A DNA stretch of 64,000 bases from Aquatica leii. Taxonomy: Eukaryota; Arthropoda; Insecta; Coleoptera; Lampyridae. The position numbers and the translations under genes were made by a program. Location: positions 46,310,837-46,374,836 of the forward strand of contig CM069438.1 of the NCBI GenBank assembly GCA_035610365.1, in the 5' to 3' direction. The first letter of the stretch is position 1, and every line of letters starts with the position of its first letter. Below the pieces are notes generated by a model. It was not told the origin of the DNA. It saw only the letters and a program-made list of their open reading frames with translations, and searched no databases. Shown here one piece after another: positions 21,247 through 31,366 of the stretch.

Positions 21247-22461
21247 TTATTGCACACAATTCGAACACATAAACTGGGCATGCTCAAGACATACGAATTT
21301 ATGGAATGATAAACAGTAATATTTTGTTTTTCTATTCTTTTTACAAAAATAACAGCGCCGTTTTGTGCCTTGTGGGATAACCTCTGCTTCCTGATGATCT
21401 CCGGTTAGACCAGCAGCCTCTTCGCGCCTTTTTCTAACAGCTCTAGGGACATTCTTTTCCAAGACCCTTCGCCGCGTATGCTCTTCGGTCAGTGATAAAG
21501 AAAGCCTTTTCAAAAATAATCTTCTAATCGTTTCTCCTTCTTGCCCTTTATTGTTAGAAGTGAATATTATTTGGGCGTTAATTCCAGCTAAGTTCAAAAG
21601 TGAATAAAATATCACCATCGGCCATCGCCTTGTATTTCTAGCAACGTTATATGTTGCACAGAGTTCATCAACTGTGTCGACACCGCCTTTAGTACTGTTG
21701 TAATATGTTATAATTTCGGGCTTCATTTGCTTTCCAGTGTTCATGTCTATGTCATCACTATGATGCATGCTCGACGTCAATACAACATTTTTCCCCTTTT
21801 TGGGAACATATGACACAATTGTCATATCTTTTGAAAAACCAAACATGCTTGAATTAACTGGCCGATCCTTTGTATTTACGAATTCTGGTGGAAGTTCCCG
21901 TTTATTCTTTCTCACAGTTCCAACATAAGTTAATCTGTGCTCATTCAAAAGCTGAGAAACAAGGGGAAAACTGGTAAACCAATTGTCTGCCGTAACATTC
22001 CTTCCTGATCCTGATATTGGTGAAATTAGTCGTTTTACAAGACTAGTTAGATCATTAGGAAGTCTGAATGCACCCTCGGCCTATTGACCGGGATACACTT
22101 CCAAATTCAAAGTATAGCGGCAATGTGAATCGACTACTGCATATATTTTCAAACCATACTTATTGGGCTTATTCGGGATGTATTGTTTGAAGATGCACCG
22201 TCCCCTGAAAGCTTCGAGCTTTTCATCTATTGTAACACAATCGCCGACAGTATAATATTTTTTGCAATTTGAATTGAATAATTCAAAAAAATCTCGTATT
22301 GCTGCCAGTCTGTCCGTTGATTTTCTCTCTTCTCTTGTCTCCTTGTCGTCGAACCGTAGAGTACGTAATAGAAAAAGAAATCTTTGTTGTGACATTGTAA
22401 GCCAAAACCTTTCGATCCCTGTACCGCTTCTGTCCCAAAGCTCAGCAACATTCAATCGGGC
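21247..22461 (-). pseudogene. piggyBac-like transposase, catalytic and C-terminal part
   Basis: This is a DDE_Tnp_1_7 transposase, which cuts and pastes the element at TTAA in the nucleus. The three catalytic aspartates are present in their motifs: VTIDEKLEAFRGRC near 22230, TADNWFTSFPL near 21995 and STKGGVDTVDEL near 21690. The C-terminus has the cysteine/histidine-rich finger (RCYFCKK, then FVCLEHAQFMCSNC) seen in many family members. One in-frame TAG at 22081-22083 interrupts an otherwise open frame, at a place where related proteins usually have Q or K before PEG/AEG. The upstream coding part lies at 23805-24328 beyond the solo LTR, and removing the LTR and one GGCT copy joins the two in frame. 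With so few lesions the gene died recently. Confidence 0.9.
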
Positions 22462-22465
22462 GGCT

Positions 22466-23804
22466 TGTTACAAACTTTAGGTATTTTACGAACCTGCACG
22501 GCCAACTCCCAACAGTCGGAGAGAGGGGTAGGTTTCTAAGAAATATATAAAAGGTGTTCCAGGGCGCCAGAGCTTATCCCAAAGTAACTTCTGTCCGCTC
22601 ACAACAGAATGGTATCACTTGTAACAAGATGTTAGGTTCGTAATGCTGAAAGAAGCGAAGGAAAGAGAAAACTAAATCGTTAATAGCAATTGTACTTTAA
22701 TTACTCTATCACGATAAATATAGTCAAAGTTAAATAGCCAAATCTAAGTAGATACTAGTGAGAATATACAACATCGAATAACAGCAGGATCGGCAACTTA
22801 CACTACATAAGTGAAAAACAGCGAAGAATAGTTCGCAGTAAATATCGTTTACATAATTAGTAATATGGCATTACTGACAATAAAACAATGATAATAAGTA
22901 TGGCATTAACATTAAATTATCACAATAAGTATTGGTGGTACACAGCATGCGTAACCCGAAATGAGAGAAGGAAATTACTATATAAATGGTACTTCAATAA
23001 CGTTCTTAACCACGAAATTAATATGTACAACAGTTTCGTGAGCGACCTTGTTGACTACAAAATAAGATACATATAAAATCACTTACCAAACACAGGAACT
23101 TCCAGTTGTGCAGAGAAAGTACTTTCCCCGACACGTAGTCCTGTAAATAATTTGAATTGCAAATCGTGTCAAACCAATGCCTCACGAAATCAAGATCTAC
23201 AAAATCATTACTTAAATTTTAAAGCAAACACACATAACACAACCCGGTAGTCGGATGCGTTGTACCCCTTTACTGTGGTTTAATTATTTCTACTCGTAGG
23301 CCTTATAAAAGTTAGCATCGTCCCCTCAAGATATTTATCGGTGTTAAAATGCCAGATAATAGTGGAATGGCCGTTGACGATTCGAATACTCCACACGAGC
23401 GTAACGAAGCCACAACTTTCCTGGTGGACGTTAAATTATAACCAGAATGCCCCTAGTTATGAGATAGCACCTGGCGCTAACCAAAAAGACATAAAAATTA
23501 CCTTTAATTAAAGAAAGAACAAAATCACTTACTCTGCGTGAATACACTAAGTTAATTAAGAAAACTTCTATTTTCCATCGTGTCCCAACACGTGGATGAT
23601 CTTAGAAAACGAATTTTTCACTCACGCAGACATAGGTTAGAACATGAACGATGTCAAAGTCAAAATGCCGGTCTGTCACCGGATGTCGTCTACTCAATGC
23701 AAAGTGACCAACGAACCCGATAGATGGCGTCGTGAAATATAAAAGTAATTTTTAATTAAACTGATATACAGGGTAATGCATTATTTAAATTTATGCACGT
23801 AACA
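22466..23804 (-). repeat. Solo Gypsy LTR inside the piggyBac transposase
   Basis: 1339 bp, starting TGTTACAAAC and ending CACGTAACA, flanked by the 4-bp duplication GGCT (22462-22465 and 23805-23808). It belongs to the same family as the LTRs of the Gypsy element at 29658-36551, which sets the minus orientation. It contains one copy of the module of about 350 bp at its left edge. No internal element sequence remains, so recombination between the two LTRs is inferred. Confidence 0.9.
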
Positions 23805-24328
23805 GGCTCTTAGAGTTCCTGCCAGATATAAAAGGCCTAACAAAACTTTCATTTCTATAGTATCCGTTGATCTACATGAACGTTCACGGCGAAACTGATC
23901 GTGTATTTGTGTAATATATTTGTTGGTATTTTCTACCAGCAATCCACCATTTCTTGAGTAATATATAAATTCCAGCATTCCAAAATAGTTTTCGCGTCTC
24001 TTGCTACGCCTGTAACTCTAGGTTTCTCTTTTATAACATTTGCGGATCTTGTTTTACGAGCTGGTGGCGGATGCTTGAACTACTGTGTTCCATCTTTACC
24101 AAAAAGAGATGGATTTCTATGCCCATCCGGTTCTTCCTCGGGCTGTACATCACTGCTCTGTTCTACCTCTTCTTCAATATTCATATCACACTGCACATCT
24201 TGCTCGGAAACATTTTCATCAGCGTCGCTTTCTTCTGACGACAGTAGTTCGCCTCCATCTTCCTCTTCCGCTTCATATTCTGCCAGCAGTCGCAACAAAC
24301 GCGCTTGCTCCTTCTCATAGTAACTCAT
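23805..24328 (-). pseudogene. piggyBac-like transposase, N-terminal part
   Basis: The start at 24328 gives MSYYEKEQARLL followed by a strongly acidic, serine-rich segment (EEEDGGELLSSEESDADE), typical of piggyBac transposase N-termini. A TAG follows at 24080. After a frame change near 23945-23975, VENTNKYITQIHDQF and STDTIEMKVLLGLLYLAGTLRA lead into the solo LTR. The coding then continues across the LTR into LNVAELWDRSGTG. The part missing a clean frame is short, so the lesions here are one stop and one frameshift. Confidence 0.85.
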
Positions 24329-24434
24329 TCTATGACAAATATAAACCGATGAGTGAAATAATACTAAAAAAATTGAAATATATCACTTACCTTATGAATA
24401 TGTTTTGTAACTCAAAGAAAAAAAATTGCTCATC

Positions 24435-24637
24435 ACTGGTGGCGCTGGGTCTGTGAGATCTTTTTGTAAATATCACAAAAACTATAAATACCTCAAGTTG
24501 GACCGTTCTCTACTCAACTGGTGACAGCAGCGTGTAGGCACTTATAAGAGCGCGTATCCCCACCTCCGTTATTTTTTACGTAATAGGGGGAAGTACTGCG
24601 CATTGGGTCTCACAGACACAGCGCCACCACTGCAGGG
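24435..24637. repeat. Right terminus and subterminal inverted repeat of piggyBac
   Basis: ACTGGTGGCGCTGGGTCTGTGAGA (24435-24458) is repeated in inverted form at 24608-24631 (TCTCACAGACACAGCGCCACC), next to the CCC terminus. The end can therefore fold into a stem with a loop of about 150 bases. Internal copies of the terminal repeat near the ends are common binding sites for piggyBac transposases. Confidence 0.75.
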
Positions 24638-24641
24638 TTAA

Positions 24642-25790
24642 AGTCTTCCATAAATATATTGGCGATGACTGGAGAACGTAATGATCCCATGGCTGCTCCT
24701 TCAATTTGTTTGTATACAATATTGTTAAATGAGAAGTACGTAGACTTGAAGCATAGCTCAATTAGTCCGTTAAACTCCTTATCCAAATCCGCTTTTCGTA
24801 AATTGGTCTTGATGATCTCCAGTGTTGTTTGTAGTGGCACTTTCGTAAAAAAAATGTCATCAAAACTGACTAAAATGTCTTTTGATTCCAGTTTAATTTC
24901 TTTAATTTTTGAGACGAAGTGCTGGGAATTTCTTACGTGATGGATGCTTTTTTCCGTAAGCGGTTGTAAAATGGAACATAAGTATCTAGGCAGAAGATGG
25001 GTAGGTGGAGGTGTAGCATTCACAATTGGGCAAAGCGGTACCCCTGGTTTTGTGGATTTTTGGAAGGTTGTAAAAATGCGGCATCCAGTTGCCTATAGGA
25101 ATTAGTCGTCTTTTTTGATGTTTCGAGATAGTGCTTGTGGATTTTATAGCGACCGAAATCTTTTTCGTTAGAGGTTTTATTAAGTTCTTCTTCAATAGTT
25201 TGTACGCCGAATCTTGTAGCAAAGTATGGATTTTTTCTATGTAGTAGTTGGTGTTCATAATTACAAAAGCATTTTCTTTATCAGCTGGTCTTACAATGAT
25301 TTCTTTGTTGGACTTAAATTGACTTAGAGCATTTGTTTCCTTTCGATTGATGCTGAATTTCGCTGCTGTAGATTTCTTTAGAATATCGGCTGTTTTGACT
25401 CTCACCTCTTCTTAAATATGTTGTGGTAGAGTTCTGAGTGTGTTTTCCAATGAACTCACTATTTTTTCCTTTGGTATAGATTTTGGTGTGATAGCAAAGT
25501 TTAATCCTTTTGATAAAATGGCCGTTGCTGGTCTACTGAGTGTGGTGGAAAACAGATTGATCATTTTGTCTGTTTTTAATTGCGGCGTTGGAAGATGTTG
25601 TACTTCCTGTAACTTCTGAAACTTTGCCATTTGTATTTTATTTACTTTTTTGGCAATCTTTTCGGCTTTTTCAGTAGATAATTTGTCGACCAACTCTCAG
25701 ATTCTTGAATCTATTGTGGTGACTAGTCGTGAATGGATTGAAAATAACTCCGTAGTTTTCTAGTCTAATTAGCGTCTAGTTTCGTGTACT
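24642..25790 (-). pseudogene. Penelope-like element 2: N-terminus and RT
   Basis: The minus-strand frames carry a lysine-rich N-terminal region (25412-25693), then the fingers and early palm of a Penelope RT. These include KEIIVRPADKENAFVIMN near 25300, RLIPIGNWMPHFYNLPKIHK near 25080 and LVSFDDIFFTKVPL near 24860 (the first catalytic aspartates). YKQIEGAAMGSLRSPVIAN near 24690 follows, and MEDF ends at the piggyBac TTAA. The second catalytic box (YVDD region) is absent. A stop separates VRVKTADIL from the N-terminal segment, and there is a frame change near 25000. The gene is decayed but readable across its length. Confidence 0.85.
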
Positions 25791-25817
25791 TTCTACCGTA
25801 ACAAGGCTCAGCTGTAT

Positions 25818-26480
25818 ATGCTCCGAAGTATATGCTTTCTCGATCTGGAACCAAAGTCTATCCTATCACACCACAATCTATACCAAAAAAAAAATAGTGA
25901 CTTTATTGGAAAACACACTCAGAACTCTACCACAACTTATTCAAGAAGAGGTGAGAGTCAAAACAGCCCATATTCTGAAGAAATCTACAACATCGAAATC
26001 TAACATCAATTGAGAGGAAAAAAATGCTTTAAGGGAACTTAACGCTAACACAGAAATCTCTGTAATACCAGTTGATACAGGACATGCTTCTGTAATCATG
26101 AACACCAATGATTACATAGAGAAAATCAATAATTTGCTACAAGATTTGGCGTTAAAGAGGAACCCAATAAAACTTTTAGAAAAACAGATTTTGGTTGCTG
26201 TAAAGCCGCAAGCACGATCCCAGAACATTAAAATAGACGACTAATTCTTACAGACAGCAGGATGCCGCACCTTTACGGCCTTCCAAAAATCCACAAACCA
26301 GGGGTACCGTTTTGCCCAATTATGAGTGCTACAGGTTCAGCCTCCCATCCTCTGGCAATCTTAGCGTTACGTGCCGCATACAACATAAGAAGGAGTAAAA
26401 TACCCATACATACATTTGGACAAGGCCGAAAACTAGCAAATAAAATGTTAGCAATTCTTAACCCCTCGCCTTGAAAAGCA
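25818..26480 (+). pseudogene. Inverted Penelope-like fragment
   Basis: Plus-strand fragments repeat the N-terminal and finger regions of the Penelope element on the opposite strand (SVIMNTNDYIEKINNLLQDLA near 26095, PHLYGLPKIHKPGVPFCP near 26265, LAILALRAAYNIRRSKIP near 26360). It lies tail to tail with that element, its first matching block (TATACCAAAAAA to CAAGAAGAGGTGAGAGTC) mirroring 25385-25480. Many stops are present. It is older or more decayed than its neighbour. Confidence 0.75.
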
Positions 26481-26504
26481 AAGCTTTAAAAAAAAAGAAA
26501 TGAT

Positions 26505-29500
26505 TATACTACGCAAAACAACGAACAATGGATACATTAAATATAAATTTTTGTCCAAATAAAATTATACTGTAATAACTTAATAAATGCCACCTTCTTG
26601 CACTGGCTGAGTCTATGGGCAAAGGACAAATTTTAGTAAATGCGCGGCGCACTACTCCTGACACCATCATTACCGGGATATAATTGCACAATGCGACCTA
26701 GTTTCAAGTGTAGTGGTAGAAGGTTGTCTTCTTTGAGAAGAGCTATCGTGCTTTTTTGTAGCTCGGAACCATTTGATTTCTATTTTACGCGTTGTTGAAG
26801 TGTTGGAACGTATTCTTTGCTCCAACGTTATATGCATTGATGTAACTGTTGTCTACGTTGGTAGCATGTAAGTCTGTAAGTTCTTTCAGTTTGCTGACGT
26901 CCGGATCCGGTAGAGACGTGAGTGGTTTCCCAATGAGAAAGTGAGAAGGAATTAAGGGCTGGAGATCATTGGGATTAAAAAATATAGGAAGCTGCTGGAC
27001 GGTAATTAAAAGCTGTTTCTACTTCAGCAAGTAAACTTCTCGTAAGTTAAAATTTCATTACCTACGGATCGTTTGGTGTAATGCTTGGCTGATTTAATTC
27101 CAGCCTACCACAAACCTCCAAAATAAGGACTATGCGCGGATATAAAATGCATTCAGTTCTCTCACTAACAGCCGCGTCAGACAATGACAAACTATTTTCA
27201 TTTACAAATGTGGCTAATTCTTTAAGTTGAAAATTAGTGCCAGAAAACTTAGTCCGTTATCGGAGCAAACACGCAGGGACTTACCTCTGCGAGACACAAA
27301 ACGTAAAAAAATCATAATAAAAGCTTCAAAAGTCAAGCTTGTGACTAACTTTAAGTGTACGACTTTTGTAGCAAAACAAACGAATAAACACAGATAGGAC
27401 TTGTAAAGTTTGCATCCACGACCTTTGCGATCCTTAATTTGGAAAGGTCCGCTATAATCAACCTCCGTAATATGTAAAAGGGCGGAAAACTCTACACCAG
27501 ATTGAGATTTAATACAGTCATGGACTACCCGTTTGACAATACATCGACCTGCAGTTATCCAGAATCGATCTCTTAGCAAAGATAACAGTAATTGAGGAGC
27601 CGCATAAAGCATTCGTAAATGCTCTTGACTAACAATAAGTTTAAAGAGGTGATGCTTGCCAGAAATTACAATAGGGTGTTTTCTATCAAAAGAAAATGGA
27701 AAGTTACGAAAACGTTCTCCAACACGAATGACCCCATCATCATCTAGAAAAGGATTTAAAGTGATAAGTGCTGATGACCTTTTCAACGGATTATTGGTTT
27801 GTAATTGTTTTATTTCATCTGTGAATGTTTTTATTTGAGATATTTTGACCAAGCGCAACAGAGCGGATCTTAACTCATTGATTGTAAGAGATTTTTTGTT
27901 ACGATCTTTAGGCAAAGTAGAACAGTTCTTGCAAAATCGAAGGCAAAAGGCGATCACCCTTTCCAAACGATTCAGATTGGAGTAATTAGTGATTGGTATT
28001 ACAAAAATCAACAACTGTAATATAAGATTTTAAGATCTTTTTTAATTCAGAAATGTTTGAACTTACGGAGATTCAGGTCATGTAATTTCTTTTTTTATGA
28101 ACGATGATGGGCCGTGCCACCAAAGGTTAGCACATCTCAAAGCTTAAGAAGTGATACCTCTAGTTAGTAGATTGGCCAGATTATCTTTGGTAGGCACATG
28201 TTTCCAAATAGCATTGGACGTGCGTTCTTGTATGTTGGAAACGCAATTGCAAACAAAGGTCTTTAAGAGATTCGGCTTAATTTTTAACCAACTAAGTACT
28301 ATGGTAGAATCAGACCATAGATAAGCTGCAGAAGTTGCCAGATTTAAACCTTTAATAACTTGCCCAACTAGCTTGGATAAAAGAGCAGCAGCGCATAATT
28401 CGAGCTTTAGAATGGTAGTAGGTTTTAAGGTTTAAAACCTTTGACTTTGCACCCAAGAGTAGTGACTGCATAAAACTAGTTTGATCAATAGATCTGACAT
28501 ATATGCAAGCCCCCTAAGCGTACATTGAAAACTCATGAAGCTAAACGTCAGTTGCATCTTTAGAAGAGGCGTGCCTAGAAACTTTCAAATCATTGAGGAT
28601 AATTAAATTATTACGATATGATAGACCTTTTTGTCACCTTTTTAGCAGTTAATTAAGATATAGTAAAAAAGAAGGTGTCTGTTTGGAATGACCAACCCAG
28701 ACCAAGAGTGCTAGTGTGATCATAAGACCCAAGATCAAAAATACCCGGGTGCAGTATTAAAGTAGGAATTTTTGCAAGAACATGAGAATTGTTGGATTTT
28801 TGAAGATTAAAACAGGCTTTTCGTACAACTCGCGCAATTTCCGAGCAAATATTCCGAGCGTCGTCTAAGTTGTCAGCACCAGTAAGAAGATCATCAACAT
28901 AAAATCAGATTTAATTATTTGAGAAATTAGTGATTTAGTAATCTCACATTCTACGTTGTTGATGGCTAGAAACGAAGCAGAAGCCGTACCGTAGGTGACA
29001 GTATTTAAATTGAAAATCTGGAGAGATTCTGATGGTGAGTATCTCTACAAAATTTTTTGAGTGGGATCAATCAATATTTGCCGATACATTTTCGCAATGT
29101 CGGCGAACACAACATAGGTATGCTTACAAAAACGAACCAGAATCGAGAATGCATCCTGCTGAATAGTTGAACCAACCATTTGAATGTTATTTAGCAAATT
29201 ACTCCATGATGAGGAAAGTGATACAATTGTTTAGAAGATTAGGATTTTGAGAAGGAAATAAATCCTAAATTTTGTTATTCTTGCATAAACAAAGTATAAT
29301 GCTTTAAAAGCTCTGGATTATGACGAAATCGATGTTCGACAGATAAAAATCTTTACTGAGCAACATGAAATGAATTTCCATTCTATTTCTACAAAAAAAG
29401 TTTTTAAATGAGTTTCGCACGCATTTTCTTCGGGTGAAAAAGCTTTCTTGACAGAATAACTTTCAAGTTCCTAGAATTTCAAAATTAAACCAGGAAGATC

Positions 29501-29653
29501 ATCTTGATACTGACGTTGCATTGAGTTTGAGTAAATACTAGAAGAATTGTAGAACTAGAAAGAACCCACCCGCATATTGAGTTTTTTGCAAAGACAAGTT
29601 CGAATAAAATTCGATTAAAAACCAGAGTCAAGCAAAATTTGAACAGAGTATGG
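26505..29653 (-). pseudogene. Decayed BEL/Pao 2, pol part
   Basis: On the minus strand, from 29653 to 26505, it carries a protease start (QILLDSG), pre-RT, RT and RNase H fragments in several frames, then a 266-residue open integrase segment at 27214-28014. That segment has RLERVIAFCLRFCKN, LITLNPFLDDDGVIRVG, HLFKLIVSQEHLRM in place of the zinc-domain H-H, ITEVDYSGPFQIKD (first core aspartate) and RVCSDNGLSF (second). The DUF5641-like end (LGRIVQLYPGND, VVRRAFTKICPLP) is near 26600-26740. The zinc-domain histidine is not intact, and the third core motif (EGGLWE) lies in broken frames. The gag part lies beyond the Gypsy insertion at 36556-37760. Confidence 0.8.
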
Positions 29654-29657
29654 TCTA

Positions 29658-31354
29658 TGTTACAAGCTTTGAGTCTTACGAACCTTGCACGGTCAACTCA
29701 CACAGTCGGAGATAGGGCAGTTCAAGTGAATTATAATTAAGGGCGCCAGATCATTTAGAATTAACACTTCTGCCTCGATCAAGGCAGACGATCTAAACTT
29801 GTAAGGAATTTTTAGGTTCGTAATCGTTGTTACTCTGGTGTTCGGGTAACCACAATTAAAAGAAAAAGGTATGTTATCATAAAAGAAAGATTAACAGGTA
29901 CAAAAACTTTAATTTAGTAACGTGAAAGATTAACAGGGTATATTTAATTTCTCAATCCAAAGATTCCAGAAGTATCGGCAACACACAATACATAAGTTAA
30001 GTTGTTACAAGCTTTAGGTATTTTACGAACCTGCACGGCCAACTCTTAATAGTCGGAGAGAGGGGTAGGTTTCCAAGAAATATATAAAAGGTATTATATA
30101 AAGTGACTTCTGTCCGCTCACAACAGAATGGTAGCACTTGTAACAAGATGTTAGGTTCGTAATCCCTTCTACTCGTCTGTTCGAGTAGCCAGCGTTTGTG
30201 ATTAGATAACGACGATCTAAAGAGAAAGGTATGTTGTCATAAAAGAACAAGTAACCACAACAACAACTTTAATCTAGAATCGTTGATGATTATCACAGGA
30301 TATAAGAATTCTCATTACAGAAAATCAGCAGTATCGGCAACACACAATACATAGATAAATTTGGTTTACACGAATAGCGAAGAGTAGATTTATAGTAAAT
30401 CTCAGTTGCATATAGCATGCGAGATACATGAAATAATGATAATAAGTACGGCCTTAATATTACAATATCATAATAAATATTGGGAGTACACAGCATACGT
30501 CATACACAATAAGCAATAAGCAAGAAAAATTACTACGGAATTAATATTCACACAGTTTCGTGAGCGACCTGGTTGACTACGAAGTAAAACATATAAAATC
30601 ACTTACCACAACACAGGAGTTTCCACAGGTGCGCAGAAAGTACTTTCTCCGCCACGTAGTCCTGTAAGCAATTTGAAATAGCAAGTCGTGTCAAACTAAT
30701 TCCTCACGAAAGTGAAATCTACAAAATCATTACTTAAATTTTAAAGTACCCACATAACACAACCCGAAAGTCGGATGCTGTTATACCCTTTTCTGTGATT
30801 TAATTAATTCCAACAGCAGGCCTTATAAATATTTAGAATCGTTCCAATACAATATTCGTCGAGGGTTATCTCTCGTTTTTCGGTATCGATTTGAATTCAT
30901 GGGCCGGATGGTGGTAAGAATGGCCGGTGACGATACGAATACTCCACTCGAACGTAACGAAGCCACAACTTTCCTGGTGGACGTTAAATTATAACCAAAA
31001 TGCCCCTAGTTATGAGGTGGCACATGGCGCTAACCAAAAAGACACAAAAATTACCTTTAATTAAAGAAAGAACAAAATCACTTACTCCGCGTGAGTAAAC
31101 TGAGTTAATTAAGAAAACTTCTATTTTCCATCGTGTCCCAACACGTGGATGAACTTAGAAAACGAATTTTTCACTCACGCAGACATAGGAACATGAACGA
31201 TGTCAAAATCAAAATGCCGGTCTGTCACCGGATGTCGTCTACTCAATGCAAAGTGACCAACGAATCCGATAGATGGCGTCGAGAAATATAAAATTAATTT
31301 TTAAATTAAACTAATATACAGGGTAATGCATTATTTAAATTTATGTACGTAACA
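29658..31354 (-). repeat. Gypsy 3' LTR with two extra edge modules
   Basis: The core (about 30368-31354) matches the 886-bp 5' LTR. To its left lie two related modules in tandem, 30003-30367 and 29658-30002. Each starts TGTTACAAGCTTT, contains a TTACGAACCT-type block and ends near ATCGGCAACACACAATACATA. The left module is the more diverged. No target duplication flanks 30003-31354, so this is not a separate nested LTR. The 5' LTR has no module, and the solo LTR at 22466 has one. Confidence 0.75.
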
Positions 31355-31366
31355 GAATTCCCCCCC

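Larger units (their letters stand above)
20935..24641 (-). mobile_element. piggyBac-like transposon nested in a Penelope-like element
   Basis: The right end is well defined: TTAA (24638-24641) next to a terminus that reads, from outside inward, CCCTGCAGTGGTGGCGCTG. CCC ends and TTAA targets are diagnostic of piggyBac. The left end at about 20935 keeps only the inner part (GGTGGCGCTGGGTCTGT), and its outermost bases and TTAA are altered. Inside is a transposase gene on the minus strand, split by a 1339-bp solo LTR. Without the LTR the transposon is about 2.36 kb, normal for the superfamily. Confidence 0.85.

Noticed and set aside
24075..24456. Serine-rich plus-strand frames
   Set aside because: Antisense shadow of the acidic N-terminus of the piggyBac transposase.
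30003..31354. A separate solo LTR nested in the Gypsy 3' LTR
   Set aside because: The flanking 4-mers (AAGT and GAAT) do not match, and the left sequence is a second copy of the edge module; a polypurine tract directly follows 31354.
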